This document shows positions 53,319 to 61,666 of a stretch of DNA of 64,000 bases, one piece after another; within the stretch, counting starts at the first letter, position 1, and each line of letters opens with the position of its first letter. The stretch is from assembly GCA_963732855.1 (NCBI GenBank), contig CAVTBB010000006.1:1-64000 (forward strand), read 5' to 3'. This DNA is from DASXVU01 sp963732855. Its GTDB lineage: Archaea > Thermoplasmatota > Thermoplasmata > Methanomassiliicoccales > UBA472. Made by a program: the position numbers and the translations under genes. The notes below the pieces were generated by a model. It was not told where the DNA came from and made no database searches. It was given only the letters and a program-made list of their open reading frames with translations.

Positions 53319-54326
53319 ATGAAGCTTAACGACCTGGTGTCCGATCTTAAGGGATACCCAGGCATAACGAGGAAGAAGTCCATATCCAGCGTGATCAACT
53401 TCTTCCCCAAGGTCTCTTCCTCCAAGGTATTGGCTTCCTATGGCGAGGATGCAGCGGTGCTGGAACACAACGGTGAGGCGTTGCTGCTCGCCGCGGACGG
53501 TATCATGCCGCCTCTTATGAAAGCGAATCCGTTCTTTGCCGGGTATTATTCGGTCCTGGTCAACCTCAACGACATTTCCGCAATGGGTGGAATCCCATTG
53601 GCCATGTTGGACGTCCTATCTGTAAAGGATGAGAAGATCTGCGCTGCGGTAATGCGTGGAATGGAGGCCGCGGTCAAGAAGTTCGGCGTGCCGATCGTCG
53701 GTGGACACACTCATCCAGATTGCTCATACAACGCCATTGACGTGGCTATTGTCGGGACCGCAAAACTCGATGAGGTGGTGTACTCGCACACCGCCCAGGC
53801 GGGTGATGATATCATCATGGCGATGGACCTCGACGGATTCTATCCCGAGGGGCTGAAGTATGCCTGGGATACCACGTCCAAGAAGGACAATACCATGGCC
53901 AGGCGCCAGATGCTCATCATGAACAAGATCGCCAAGAAGGGGATGCTCCGTTCTGGTAAGGACATCAGCAACCCAGGCTCCCTGGGAACCCTCGGTATGC
54001 TTCTTGAGACGAGCGGCAAAGGGGCGTTGGTCGATCTCGCCAAGATCCCGATCCCAAAGGGGGTCGATTTCTCTCAATGGCTCAAGTCCTATCAAGGGGC
54101 TGGATTTGTCATCACCTGCGATCCGAAATATTCCGATAGGATCATCGACCATTTCGGTACCGTTGGCATCACTGGTGCAGTTGTAGGGGACGTCGATGGG
54201 ACCAATGTTTTCAAAGTTTCCGATGGCGAGGAGATTGCCACCTTGTTCGACCTGAACACCGAGCAGATCACGGGATGCAAGCCGACATCAACTGTCGGTT
54301 GGGAAGAGATCAATCTCGGCAAGTGA
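53319..54326 (+). CDS. AIR synthase-related protein (SelD/HypE/Mmp2-like)
   Basis: The 335-residue protein has the PurM-like fold: GEDAAVLEHNGEALLLAADG, NLNDISAMGGIPLAMLDVLS, VPIVGGHTHPDCSYNAIDVA and GDDIIMAMDLDGFYP, followed by the C-terminal half with GMLLETSGKGALVDLAKIPI. This most resembles the archaeal group called methanogenesis marker protein 2, a putative ATP-using enzyme. The TATA (ACATATAATC, about 53,288) is only 25 bases upstream of the ATG, so the mRNA is probably leaderless. Presence in an organism with a dehydrogenase/lipoate pathway suggests that its role is not restricted to methanogenesis. Confidence 0.8.
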   Translation: MKLNDLVSDLKGYPGITRKKSISSVINFFPKVSSSKVLASYGEDAAVLEHNGEALLLAADGIMPPLMKANPFFAGYYSVLVNLNDISAMGGIPLAMLDVLSVKDEKICAAVMRGMEAAVKKFGVPIVGGHTHPDCSYNAIDVAIVGTAKLDEVVYSHTAQAGDDIIMAMDLDGFYPEGLKYAWDTTSKKDNTMARRQMLIMNKIAKKGMLRSGKDISNPGSLGTLGMLLETSGKGALVDLAKIPIPKGVDFSQWLKSYQGAGFVITCDPKYSDRIIDHFGTVGITGAVVGDVDGTNVFKVSDGEEIATLFDLNTEQITGCKPTSTVGWEEINLGK

Positions 54327-54335
54327 GAAGGAAAA

Positions 54336-54652
54336 GGTGCTAGGCCACAAGGGTGGCCGCTCAGTTCGGCATAGGTGGTCCAACCGCTGACTCAGCCCCG
54401 CTCCCCTTCGAGCGTAGGTAGTCCACGGTAAGGCTGTTCCCGTCAGGGCCTGACCCGTTCCCCGTGATCAGAGCAAGGAGTGCAACCCTCCAGCTGCACC
54501 CCAGAGCTGCCGCCGACCCCGTAGGACAGAGCCTCAACATCAACGATTGGGCCTATGCCTCCCCGGATACGACGCCCCTCGCTGTCACCCCCGCAGCGAC
54601 GATTTCGGTGTATAAGGACACGCCGAGCGTCCCGGTCAAGCCTAGCGCCCCC
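54336..54652 (-). ncRNA. signal recognition particle 7S RNA
   Basis: The minus-strand transcript has complementary ends: GGCGCTAGGC near the 5' end pairs with GCCTAGCACC at the 3' end (9 of 10 pairs), which is archaeal helix 1. The Alu part has CTCGGCGTGTCCTTATACAC then CGAAATCG, like the TTCGGCGTCCCC...CGAAACCG of other archaea. The apical helix 8 contains GTCAGGCCC-TGAC-GGGAACAG (plus bases 54434-54454), matching the GTCAGG..GGAA..AGCAG SRP54-binding motif with changes. Length (about 317) is right. It lies convergent to the AIR-synthase-like gene. It directs targeting of membrane and secreted proteins together with SRP19 and SRP54. Confidence 0.85.
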
Positions 54653-54668
54653 AATTAAGCATACCAGC

Positions 54669-54676
54669 TATTTAAA
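54669..54676 (-). promoter_or_regulatory. TATA box of the SRP RNA
   Basis: TTTAAATA on the minus strand is centred about 20-25 bases upstream of the predicted RNA 5' end (54652), the canonical archaeal spacing. This supports both the strand and the 5' boundary. Confidence 0.65.
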
Positions 54677-54798
54677 CGCAATGGAAGCGACTGGCACGAT
54701 CAGAAATGAAAGAAATGGAGAGGAATGACGGCCCGCATGTGCCGAACCCAACGTCCATAGAAAATTAGTAAAAGCCCCTGGCTACAATATGACGTCCC

Positions 54799-55683
54799 GT
54801 GAGTGAAATAAGAACGATCCCTCTGAAGAAACCGGGGTGGTTGAGGACCATTGCGGCAGTAGGGGGGGATTTCGATAAGGTGCGGGAGATCACCCGGAAA
54901 CATTCCTTGCATACCGTATGCGATGCTTCACACTGTCCCAACATCCGCGAATGCTGGTCCGAAAGAAGTGCCACATTCATGATCCTCGGGGATGTATGCA
55001 CAAGGCACTGTCGGTTCTGCGCAGTAAACCATGGGGATCCGAAGGGGGATACTGATGTATCGGAACCCGGGCGTGTCGCTGAAGCGGTCAAGGAACTCGA
55101 ACTGAAGTTCGCAGTCATCACGAGTGTGACCCGGGACGACCTCATCGACGGTGGAGCTTCGATCTTCGCAGATACCGTCAAAGCGATACATTCCACATCG
55201 GAATGCAAGGTAGAACTACTGATCCCTGACCTATCAGGGAATATGGATGCGTTCCGGACCGTAGGCGATTCCATGCCTGAAGTGATCGGGCATAACATTG
55301 AGACGGTGGAGCGTCTTCAGAAGCAGGTCAGGGACCCAAGATCATCATATGCCAGATCACTCTCTGTGTTAGGCGATCTGAAGGGTTTGTATCCAAATAT
55401 GGTAACAAAGAGTTCCATCATGGTGGGAGTAGGTGAAACGATTCCCGAGGTGGTCCGAACGATGTCAGATCTCAGGAAGGTTGGAGTAGAGGCGCTCGCC
55501 ATTGGACAATACCTAAGGCCGAAAGGTGGAAGCCTCCCCATCGCGGAATATGTTGAACCGAAAACATTTAAGATACTGGAAGAGGAAGCACATGACATGG
55601 GGTTCCGATACATCGCCTGCGGACCGCTCGTCCGCACGTCCTATCGAGCTCAGAAGATCCTAGAATCGAATGGAGGAGCATAA
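54799..55683 (+). CDS. lipA: lipoyl synthase
   Basis: The 294-residue radical SAM enzyme inserts two sulfurs into octanoyl-protein. The auxiliary cluster motif C-x4-C-x5-C is CDASHCPNIREC (about residues 43-54) and the radical SAM motif C-x3-C-x2-C is CTRHCRFC (about 69-76). Further segments are VTSVTRDDLIDGGA, IGHNIETVERL, SSIMVGVGET and the end PLVRTSYRAQKI. The start is GTG at 54799 with no good Shine-Dalgarno site. It heads the dehydrogenase cluster and ends 1 base before the E1-alpha start. The octanoyl supplier LipB is not in this window. Confidence 0.95.
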   Translation: MSEIRTIPLKKPGWLRTIAAVGGDFDKVREITRKHSLHTVCDASHCPNIRECWSERSATFMILGDVCTRHCRFCAVNHGDPKGDTDVSEPGRVAEAVKELELKFAVITSVTRDDLIDGGASIFADTVKAIHSTSECKVELLIPDLSGNMDAFRTVGDSMPEVIGHNIETVERLQKQVRDPRSSYARSLSVLGDLKGLYPNMVTKSSIMVGVGETIPEVVRTMSDLRKVGVEALAIGQYLRPKGGSLPIAEYVEPKTFKILEEEAHDMGFRYIACGPLVRTSYRAQKILESNGGA

Positions 55684-55684
55684 A

Positions 55685-56770
55685 ATGCTGATTGAAAGTC
55701 ACAACCCCCTCGAAGGGAAAATGTTACAGATACTGAGGACCGACGGAACAGTGGACAGCGAGCTCGAACCAAAACTTGATGATTCGGTCCTGATCCATGC
55801 GTACAAGACCATGGTCCTGACCCGGGTGGCGGACGAGAAGGCGGTCAAGCTCCAGAGGCAGGGTCGATTCGGCGCCTACCCGCCGTGCAAAGGGCAGGAG
55901 GCGGCTCAGATCGGACCGGCCATGGCCATGAGGAAGGACGATTGGTTCATATGGTCGTTCAGGGAGCTCGCCGGCCTACTGTATCATGAGGTGCCGCTCA
56001 TGAACCAGTTCCTGTATTGGATGGGTAACGAGATGGGGAGCCATTACCCCGATGATGTCCGCGCCCTTCCATCATCGGTCCCGGTCGGTTCTCAGCTCTC
56101 CCACGCCGTGGGCATAACCTATGCGGCGAAGCTAAGGGGCGAGGACACGATCTCGGTGGCGTTCTTCGGGGACGGCGCCAGTTCCGAAGGAGATTTCCAC
56201 GAGGCGGCGAACTTCGCCGGTGTTTATCAATTACCGGTGGTGTTCATCTGCCAGAACAACCAATACGCGATCTCATACCCACGCAAGTTCCAGACCCTGA
56301 GCCCCACGATAGCTCAGAAAGCGATCGCCTACGGCTTCCCCGGGATACTCGTTGACGGGAATGATATCCTTGCCATGTACGCTGCCGCGAAGGAGGCGGT
56401 GGACCGGGCGAGGGGCGGGCTCGGCCCGACGCTCATCGAGGCTTACACCTACCGTCTTGGGGACCATACCACCTCCGACGACGCCACCAGATATAGGCTC
56501 GCCTCGGAACTGGAGGAATGGATGAAGAAGGACCCGCTCGACCGTTTCAACCGGTACCTGGAGAACAAAGGCATATGGAACGACGACCTGGAGAACACGG
56601 CCGTCAAAGAGGCTCAAGATCTGGTGGAGAAGGCGGTATCGGAAGCCGAGAACTATCCGAGGCCGAGCGTGGAAGACGTTTTCCGCCACACGTACGGGGA
56701 GATGTCCCCTGACCTAGTGGAGCAGATGGAGAAGATCAAGGCCGAACCCTCGGCAGGGAAGGAGGTGTGA
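55685..56770 (+). CDS. pdhA: pyruvate/2-oxoacid dehydrogenase E1 component, alpha subunit
   Basis: The 361-residue protein carries the thiamin diphosphate motif GDG...NN (FFGDGASSEGDFHEAANFAG, FICQNNQYAIS) and substrate-side segments RQGRFGAYPPCKGQEAAQIG and GSQLSHAVGITYAAK. E1-alpha and E1-beta decarboxylate the 2-oxoacid and pass the acyl group to lipoyl-E2. Start 55685 is preceded by GGAGG within the end of lipA. The next gene begins 2 bases after its stop. The exact 2-oxoacid (pyruvate or branched-chain) cannot be told from sequence alone. Confidence 0.9.
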   Translation: MLIESHNPLEGKMLQILRTDGTVDSELEPKLDDSVLIHAYKTMVLTRVADEKAVKLQRQGRFGAYPPCKGQEAAQIGPAMAMRKDDWFIWSFRELAGLLYHEVPLMNQFLYWMGNEMGSHYPDDVRALPSSVPVGSQLSHAVGITYAAKLRGEDTISVAFFGDGASSEGDFHEAANFAGVYQLPVVFICQNNQYAISYPRKFQTLSPTIAQKAIAYGFPGILVDGNDILAMYAAAKEAVDRARGGLGPTLIEAYTYRLGDHTTSDDATRYRLASELEEWMKKDPLDRFNRYLENKGIWNDDLENTAVKEAQDLVEKAVSEAENYPRPSVEDVFRHTYGEMSPDLVEQMEKIKAEPSAGKEV

Positions 56771-56772
56771 AA

Positions 56773-57750
56773 ATGGCCTCGATGAACATGGTGCAGGCCA
56801 TCAACTCGGCGTTGGCACTGGAGATGGAAAAGGACCCTTCAGTGGTCGCGCTGGGGGAAGATATCGGCTTGGACGGCGGGGTGTTTCGGGTCACCGACGG
56901 CCTGCAGAAGAAGTTCGGTCCCGCTCGGGTGATCGACACTCCGCTAGCGGAGGGCGCCATCGTCGGCATGGCCATCGGCATGGCGATCAACGGCCTCAGG
57001 CCGGTGGCGGAGATACAGTTCATGGGCTTCTCTTACCTGACCATGAACCAACTCATCTCCCACGCATCGAGGATGAGGAACCGGACCCGCGGCAGGCTCA
57101 CTGTTCCCATGGTCGTGCGCATGCCTTATGGAGCAGGCGTTAAGGCCCTGGAACATCACTCTGAGAGCACCGAGGCGTTGTTCGTCCAGATCCCCGGGCT
57201 CAAGGTGGTAGTGCCGTCTACGCCGCTTGAGGCGAAGGGATTGCTGACGGCGGCTATCAGGGACCCCGACCCGGTCATATTCCTTGAGCCGACCCGCAGC
57301 TATCGTATGCTGAAGGAAGAGGTCCCGGACGGCGAATACGTCCTGCCGATCGGCAAGGCGAGACTGGTCCAGGAAGGCAAGGACGTGACCATAATCGGAT
57401 GGGGGGCGATGATGGTCCAGATCCAGAAGGCAGTGGACGAGGCGGCCAAGAAAGGGATATCGTGTGAAGTGATCGATATGCGCACGCTCTCGCCGATGGA
57501 CTCGGCAGCGGTGGTCGACTCAGTGAAACGCACCGGCAGGGCGATCGTGGTGCAGGAAGCCCCGAAGACCTGTGGGGTGGGGGCGGAGATCGTCGCCAGG
57601 ATCAACGAGAAGGCGCTCCTTTCCCTGCAGGCGCCGGTGGTCCGGGTGGCCGGGCCGGACATCATCGTGCCTTTGTCGAAGGGCGAGGATTACTACTACG
57701 TCTCTCCCGAGAGGATACTGACCGAGATCGAGAGGACGGTCTCGTTCTGA
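56773..57750 (+). CDS. pdhB: pyruvate/2-oxoacid dehydrogenase E1 component, beta subunit
   Basis: The 325-residue protein MASMNMVQAINSALALEMEK has the transketolase-like beta pattern: VVALGEDIGLDGGVFRVTDG, RVIDTPLAEGAIVGMAIGMA, AEIQFMGFSYLTMNQLISHA, AGVKALEHHSESTEALFVQI and EAPKTCGVGAEIVARI. It pairs with E1-alpha to form the active site. Start 56773 is preceded by a perfect GGAGGTG. The E2 gene follows 9 bases after its stop, so lipA, alpha, beta and E2 are one operon. Confidence 0.92.
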   Translation: MASMNMVQAINSALALEMEKDPSVVALGEDIGLDGGVFRVTDGLQKKFGPARVIDTPLAEGAIVGMAIGMAINGLRPVAEIQFMGFSYLTMNQLISHASRMRNRTRGRLTVPMVVRMPYGAGVKALEHHSESTEALFVQIPGLKVVVPSTPLEAKGLLTAAIRDPDPVIFLEPTRSYRMLKEEVPDGEYVLPIGKARLVQEGKDVTIIGWGAMMVQIQKAVDEAAKKGISCEVIDMRTLSPMDSAAVVDSVKRTGRAIVVQEAPKTCGVGAEIVARINEKALLSLQAPVVRVAGPDIIVPLSKGEDYYYVSPERILTEIERTVSF

Positions 57751-57759
57751 GGTGTTCAT

Positions 57760-59049
57760 ATGGCGATCAACTACAAGTTCCCTGACCTCGGTGAAGGAGT
57801 GACCGAGGGCGAGATCAAGAAATGGCTGGTGAAAGAAGGTGATTCAGTCGCCAAGGACCAGGCATTGGCCGAGGTCGAGACCGATAAAGCGGTAGTGGAA
57901 ATGCCCTCGCCGGTGGCCGGCACGGTGCTCAAGATGAACCACAAGGAGGGGGACCTGGTCAAAGTGGGCGAGGTGCTCATTGTTATCGGGGAGAAGGGTG
58001 AGAGCGTCCCGGAGCCTGCAGCAGCACCCCCGATGGTCCAGACGAAGCCGGAGGAATTGCCAGAAGGTGAAAGGAAACCGTCATATTCGGTCGTCGGCGA
58101 ACTGCCGATGGAAGAGGTCAATGTATCTTCCACTGGAAAGGTGGCCGGGTCGAAAGCGTCGACCTCTGTTCAGGCGACGCCGGCAGTGCGCAAGATGGCA
58201 AAGGACCTGGGGGTGGATATATCGGTTATCAAGGGGACCGGTCCCAATGGCCGGGTGACCGACGACGATGTCAAGAAGGCAAAGGAATCACCCCCGCCGA
58301 AGGTCGAAACGCCTAGGATAAAAACGGCGCCGAAGTTCGACATCTACGGTTGGGTCGATCGGGTGCCGCTCAGGGGTATCCGCCGTACCACGGCGAAGCA
58401 CATGATCGAGTCTCAGACCAAGGCGGCCCAGGTGACCGCAATGGACCAGGCCGACGTGACCGCGTTGTTCGCGCTGCGGGAGAAGGTGAAGAAGGATGTG
58501 CTTGAACAGCGCAAGGTGAACGTGACCTTCATGCCCTTCATTGTGAAGGCGGCGGTCATGGCGCTCAAGGCGCACCCATCCCTGAACTCCTCGGTGAACG
58601 ACGAGGAGGACGAGATCCTGGTCAAGAAATACTACAACATCGGCGTCGCCGTCGCCATCGAGGACGGCTTGATCGTTCCGGTGATCAAGATGGCGGACCA
58701 GAAGGGGATCGTCGAACTAGCCGAGGAGATCCATAACCTGGCTGAGCTGTCGCTCTCGCGCAAGATAGACATGGCGGACCTGAAGGGAGGAACGTTCACC
58801 ATCACCAACTATGGGGCGCTAGGGACGACCTATGGAACGCCGATCATCAACTACCCGGAAGTGGCCATACTGGGCACGGGGAAGATCATGGAAATGCCGA
58901 TGGTGGTGGATGGAAAGATCGAGCCGAGGAGGATGCTTCCGCTGTCGCTCACGTTCGACCACCGTGCGCTGGACGGCGCCGAGGCGGCCAAGTTCATGAA
59001 CGATCTGAAAAAATGGCTGGAGAACCCTGAGGCGCTGCTGCTGCTCTAA
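57760..59049 (+). CDS. pdhC: dihydrolipoamide acyltransferase (E2)
   Basis: The 429-residue protein has a lipoyl domain (residues 1-78, lipoyl-lysine K43 in VETDKAVVEMPSP). A linker and a peripheral-subunit-binding domain follow (about 138-175, ATPAVRKMAKDLGVDISVIK, GPNGRVTDDDV). The catalytic domain (about 200-429) contains the acyltransferase motif DHRALDG with H401. It takes the acyl group from E1 onto lipoate and then to CoA. The binding domain implies that a dihydrolipoamide dehydrogenase (E3) exists elsewhere. Its stop overlaps the convergent lplA end by 4 bases. Confidence 0.95.
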   Translation: MAINYKFPDLGEGVTEGEIKKWLVKEGDSVAKDQALAEVETDKAVVEMPSPVAGTVLKMNHKEGDLVKVGEVLIVIGEKGESVPEPAAAPPMVQTKPEELPEGERKPSYSVVGELPMEEVNVSSTGKVAGSKASTSVQATPAVRKMAKDLGVDISVIKGTGPNGRVTDDDVKKAKESPPPKVETPRIKTAPKFDIYGWVDRVPLRGIRRTTAKHMIESQTKAAQVTAMDQADVTALFALREKVKKDVLEQRKVNVTFMPFIVKAAVMALKAHPSLNSSVNDEEDEILVKKYYNIGVAVAIEDGLIVPVIKMADQKGIVELAEEIHNLAELSLSRKIDMADLKGGTFTITNYGALGTTYGTPIINYPEVAILGTGKIMEMPMVVDGKIEPRRMLPLSLTFDHRALDGAEAAKFMNDLKKWLENPEALLLL

Positions 59050-59801
59050 CGCGACCGAGTCCATGCATCGCTGCCGTAGCGTTCCTGGGCGATCGCCGCA
59101 GCCCGGGCCAACTCGTCCTGGGACAATGCTCCCAGGTACCAGTCCTTGCCCTCTGCGAACGAATAGACCAGGGCGGCCAGGACCTCGTTCTTGGTGGCCT
59201 TTGATTCCCTCGAGACCGAAGTGACCAGGTCAGCGAGGTCCTCCGCCCCTTTCGAGCTCGCCTTCTCCCGGTCCACCTTAAGCACCGAGAACATCACCTC
59301 CGGGTCTACGCCGTACAGGACCGTCCCGTGCTGGGTGAATATCCCGGAGCGCCGGGTCTGGGCCGACCCGGATATCTTCTTGCCGTTGACGGTGATGTCG
59401 TTGATCGGCTGGAACTCCGCGGTTATGCCCACCATTTTGAGCCCTTTGACGACCCATCCACATATCTGGCGGTAGGCGGCGTTGATGTCCTTGTCGAGCA
59501 TCGCCTCGGGGCAGATGACGCTGTACGTCAGCTCTCCATCCTTGTCATGGTAGACCGCGCCGCCTCCTGTCCGTCTGCGCACGATGTCGACGCCCAGCTC
59601 TTTGCATCGTTCCACATCGACCTCGTCCTCGAGGCTTTGGAAACAGCCGATGGATACCGCGCCGGGATTCCAGCCGTAGAATCGGATTGTCGGGCTGGCC
59701 TCATTATAGGAAAGCATTTCCGCTATCGCCTCGTCGATGGCCATGTTCATCGCTGCCGGATGCGTTTCGTATCGCAATATCCTCCATCGCAGGTTCAACA
59801 T
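59046..59801 (-). CDS. lplA: lipoate-protein ligase A, catalytic subunit
   Basis: The 251-residue protein has the LplA fold: AAMNMAIDEAIAEMLSYNEA, RFYGWNPGAVSIGCFQ, RRTGGGAVYHDKDGELTYSV (lipoyl-AMP site, about residues 75-95) and ITVNGKKISGSAQTRR with the catalytic Lys. It attaches free lipoate to lipoyl domains. It lacks the C-terminal accessory domain, which is encoded separately by the upstream gene (overlap of 7 bases), as in Thermoplasma. Its substrate is presumably the E2 encoded next door. Confidence 0.93.
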   Translation of the reverse strand: MLNLRWRILRYETHPAAMNMAIDEAIAEMLSYNEASPTIRFYGWNPGAVSIGCFQSLEDEVDVERCKELGVDIVRRRTGGGAVYHDKDGELTYSVICPEAMLDKDINAAYRQICGWVVKGLKMVGITAEFQPINDITVNGKKISGSAQTRRSGIFTQHGTVLYGVDPEVMFSVLKVDREKASSKGAEDLADLVTSVSRESKATKNEVLAALVYSFAEGKDWYLGALSQDELARAAAIAQERYGSDAWTRSR

Positions 59802-60082
59802 TTGAGCTCCCGCAACATCTCCGCCAGATCTTTAGTGCTGAAGCCGATCAGCCGAGCATTGCTGGCCGAAACGGTCGACTCCACAAGTTCTTCGAGTTCC
59901 GCCTCTGTCCCGCTCAAACCGATCGCCTCCAGGTCGCGCTCGATGCTGGCAAGGGCTTCTTCTGGGTATACGAAGAAGTCCCCGGTGATACGGATCTTTG
60001 AGATCACTTTTTGTTCGCAGACCACATCCACCCGCACCAGTTTCCCCCCTGGCACTTTCCGTTGTGCTCTGTGGGCGGGCAT
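59795..60082 (-). CDS. lplB: lipoate-protein ligase accessory subunit LplB
   Basis: The 95-residue protein (MPAHRAQRKVPGGKLVRVDV, KVISKIRITGDFFVYPEEAL, FSTKDLAEMLRELKC) matches the lipoate-protein ligase C-terminal domain that, in Thermoplasma acidophilum, is the separate LplB subunit needed for lipoate activation. GGKLVRV and ITGDFFVYPEE are typical. It overlaps lplA by 7 bases and follows the thioredoxin gene by 10, so all are one operon. Confidence 0.9.
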   Translation of the reverse strand: MPAHRAQRKVPGGKLVRVDVVCEQKVISKIRITGDFFVYPEEALASIERDLEAIGLSGTEAELEELVESTVSASNARLIGFSTKDLAEMLRELKC

Positions 60083-60092
60083 CAGGCCGGGT

Positions 60093-60395
60093 TCACTCCT
60101 CGGCCCACTTCTTCAGTTTTTCTAGTGGGACCTTCGCTCCGCAGATGGCCTTCCCGGTCTTCTCGTTGTAGAAAGCGGGAACACCCAGTTCCCCGCCGCA
60201 TGCCTCTGATATCTTGTCCGCGTGGGACCGCATGAGCTTGGCGTTCTCCTCGTTGTGCCATACCTCAAGGTGCTCGATCTTTATGTTAGCATCCTGCTGG
60301 TATTTCTCAACCATCGGCATCAAGGCCCGGCAGTGCGGGCATTCCTTTCCATAGAACCAGATCAATCTCTTATCTTCGTTAGACACGCCAATCAC
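60093..60395 (-). CDS. thioredoxin-like protein
   Basis: The 100-residue protein has the active site C19-P-H-C22 (RLIWFYGKECPHCRALMPMV), a cis-Pro GVPAFYNEKTGKAICG and a normal thioredoxin fold length. A CPHC site is more oxidising than CGPC. Its ATG overlaps the stop of the FTR-like gene (ATGA), so the two are coupled and are probably redox partners. Confidence 0.87.
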   Translation of the reverse strand: MIGVSNEDKRLIWFYGKECPHCRALMPMVEKYQQDANIKIEHLEVWHNEENAKLMRSHADKISEACGGELGVPAFYNEKTGKAICGAKVPLEKLKKWAEE

Positions 60396-60814
60396 CTCTT
60401 AAAGTAAAGACCGCACCAGCATTCCCCGGTTTCCTTCCACACCTTTTGGCGGTAGAAGTTACATGGGCAAACCAGTTCCAGGTCCTTTTCGAAATCTCCT
60501 GTGGTCATCCTGCACGGGCAATACTTCATCCCCCGATTCTTCATGTTCTCGAGGACTCCTGCGGCCAGGGTTTCGACCTCTTCCATGTTCGGGTTCAGTT
60601 TTAACAGGGGATTATTCTCGGCAAACTCTCGCCAAGCAACGACGATCTCCTCGACATTTGCATAGCTTCCACCATGATCGCCTATGGTCTTCAAGGCCTC
60701 CTCACGGTCGACCTTGACAAAGGCCATGCTCGCCCCGCATGTCGGACAGACCTGCGGCGCTTTCGAACCGTAATGGAGATCTCCGCAGACGTTACAACGC
60801 CAGAGCCATTTCAA
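60392..60814 (-). CDS. rubredoxin-like/ferredoxin-thioredoxin reductase catalytic-domain fusion
   Basis: The 140-residue protein joins a rubredoxin-type metal domain (residues 1-30, C7-x2-C10 ... C23-x2-C26) to an FTR catalytic domain (about 50-140): KYCPCRMTTGDFEKDLELVC, PCNF and GECWCGLYFKR. In plant-type FTR the motif is CPC ... CPC ... CHC around the [4Fe-4S] cluster and active disulfide; here the last element is CWC. It would pass ferredoxin electrons to the thioredoxin encoded downstream. The TATA (TTTATAT, minus strand, about 60,852) fits the start at 60814. First gene of the FTR-thioredoxin-lplB-lplA operon. Confidence 0.88.
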   Translation of the reverse strand: MKWLWRCNVCGDLHYGSKAPQVCPTCGASMAFVKVDREEALKTIGDHGGSYANVEEIVVAWREFAENNPLLKLNPNMEEVETLAAGVLENMKNRGMKYCPCRMTTGDFEKDLELVCPCNFYRQKVWKETGECWCGLYFKR

Positions 60815-60886
60815 TCAACGCACCCGGGGCCGAAATAGGCAGTCGGTAAGATATAAAGGAATTGACTGGTCGGTATTTGAGCATGT

Positions 60887-61243
60887 TCAGCGGGCCCGAC
60901 CGAACTTGCGCTCGGTCTGGTTCACTGGTACGTTCCAGGTCTTGGACATCCTCTCCACCATCTCGTCGACGATATGGGAGAAGCGGCGCCCGAGCGGCTT
61001 CTTCTTGCCGTTCTTCAGTTTCAAGGTCACGTTCTTGTTGTTCTTGAAGAACATCACCTGGTCATGGTTCTTTGTGGTCATCTCACCGATGAAGACATAG
61101 TTCTCCACCTCGATGCTTTCGATCTTGGACTTGTTGATGAAACCGTCTATACCCCTAAGCCTGAGCAGCGGGCTGGAGAAGTTCTCGACACCATTGGAAT
61201 ATACCTTCACAGGCGCGATATCCGCCCAGAAGCCGTCATGCAA
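60887..61243 (-). CDS. hypothetical protein
   Basis: The 118-residue basic protein (MHDGFWADIAPVKVYSNGVE, LRGIDGFINKSKIESIEVEN, FFKNNKNVTLKLKNGKKKPL) looks like a PH-like or beta-rich domain with an amphipathic C-terminal helix (RRFSHIVDEMVERMSKTWNV). No family recognised. It starts inside the last codons of the upstream membrane protein (8-base overlap), so the two are translated together. Confidence 0.6.
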   Translation of the reverse strand: MHDGFWADIAPVKVYSNGVENFSSPLLRLRGIDGFINKSKIESIEVENYVFIGEMTTKNHDQVMFFKNNKNVTLKLKNGKKKPLGRRFSHIVDEMVERMSKTWNVPVNQTERKFGRAR

Positions 61244-61457
61244 GCAGGTAATAGGAAAATATCGTAGCTATGATGAAACCAGCGGTGATGATCAAGGCAT
61301 ATTCGATTGGCAGACTGGCTATGATTGCCAGAACAACGAAGAGCGCTACCGTGATGAGCGATTCGATGATCAGGTTCGAACGGAGTACCTTCTTTTTCTG
61401 ATCGATCTTGCCGTCGGTGGAGTTGACGGTGATAATTAGTATGCCCTTATCGTCCAT
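61236..61457 (-). CDS. small membrane protein
   Basis: The 73-residue protein has a soluble start MDDKGILIITVNSTDGKIDQ, a basic KKK stop-transfer and two hydrophobic helices (about residues 28-47 and 52-72). It overlaps the following gene by 8 bases; together they could form a small membrane complex of unknown purpose. Confidence 0.6.
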   Translation of the reverse strand: MDDKGILIITVNSTDGKIDQKKKVLRSNLIIESLITVALFVVLAIIASLPIEYALIITAGFIIATIFSYYLLA

Positions 61458-61666
61458 GGCGTTCCCTCGGCCCTAGGAATGCATTACCGTATTTTAATCT
61501 CGACCCGGAACCTCTCCTACGGTATGTTGCTATTGTATCGAATGAAATATTAAAGGTACCGTCATCTGAACTTGTACAGGCAGCATCGAGATTCAAATGC
61601 ATAACGCAAGATAGAAAATAATGTACCTTCGATAGCTTGATATTGGGACCCCTGTTCCTTCACCCT

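Noticed and set aside
54361..54658. Small proteins on either strand (64 and 60 codons) between the AIR-synthase-like gene and lipA
   Set aside because: The interval is explained by the SRP RNA, with pairing ends, Alu-like segment and a correctly spaced TATA box.
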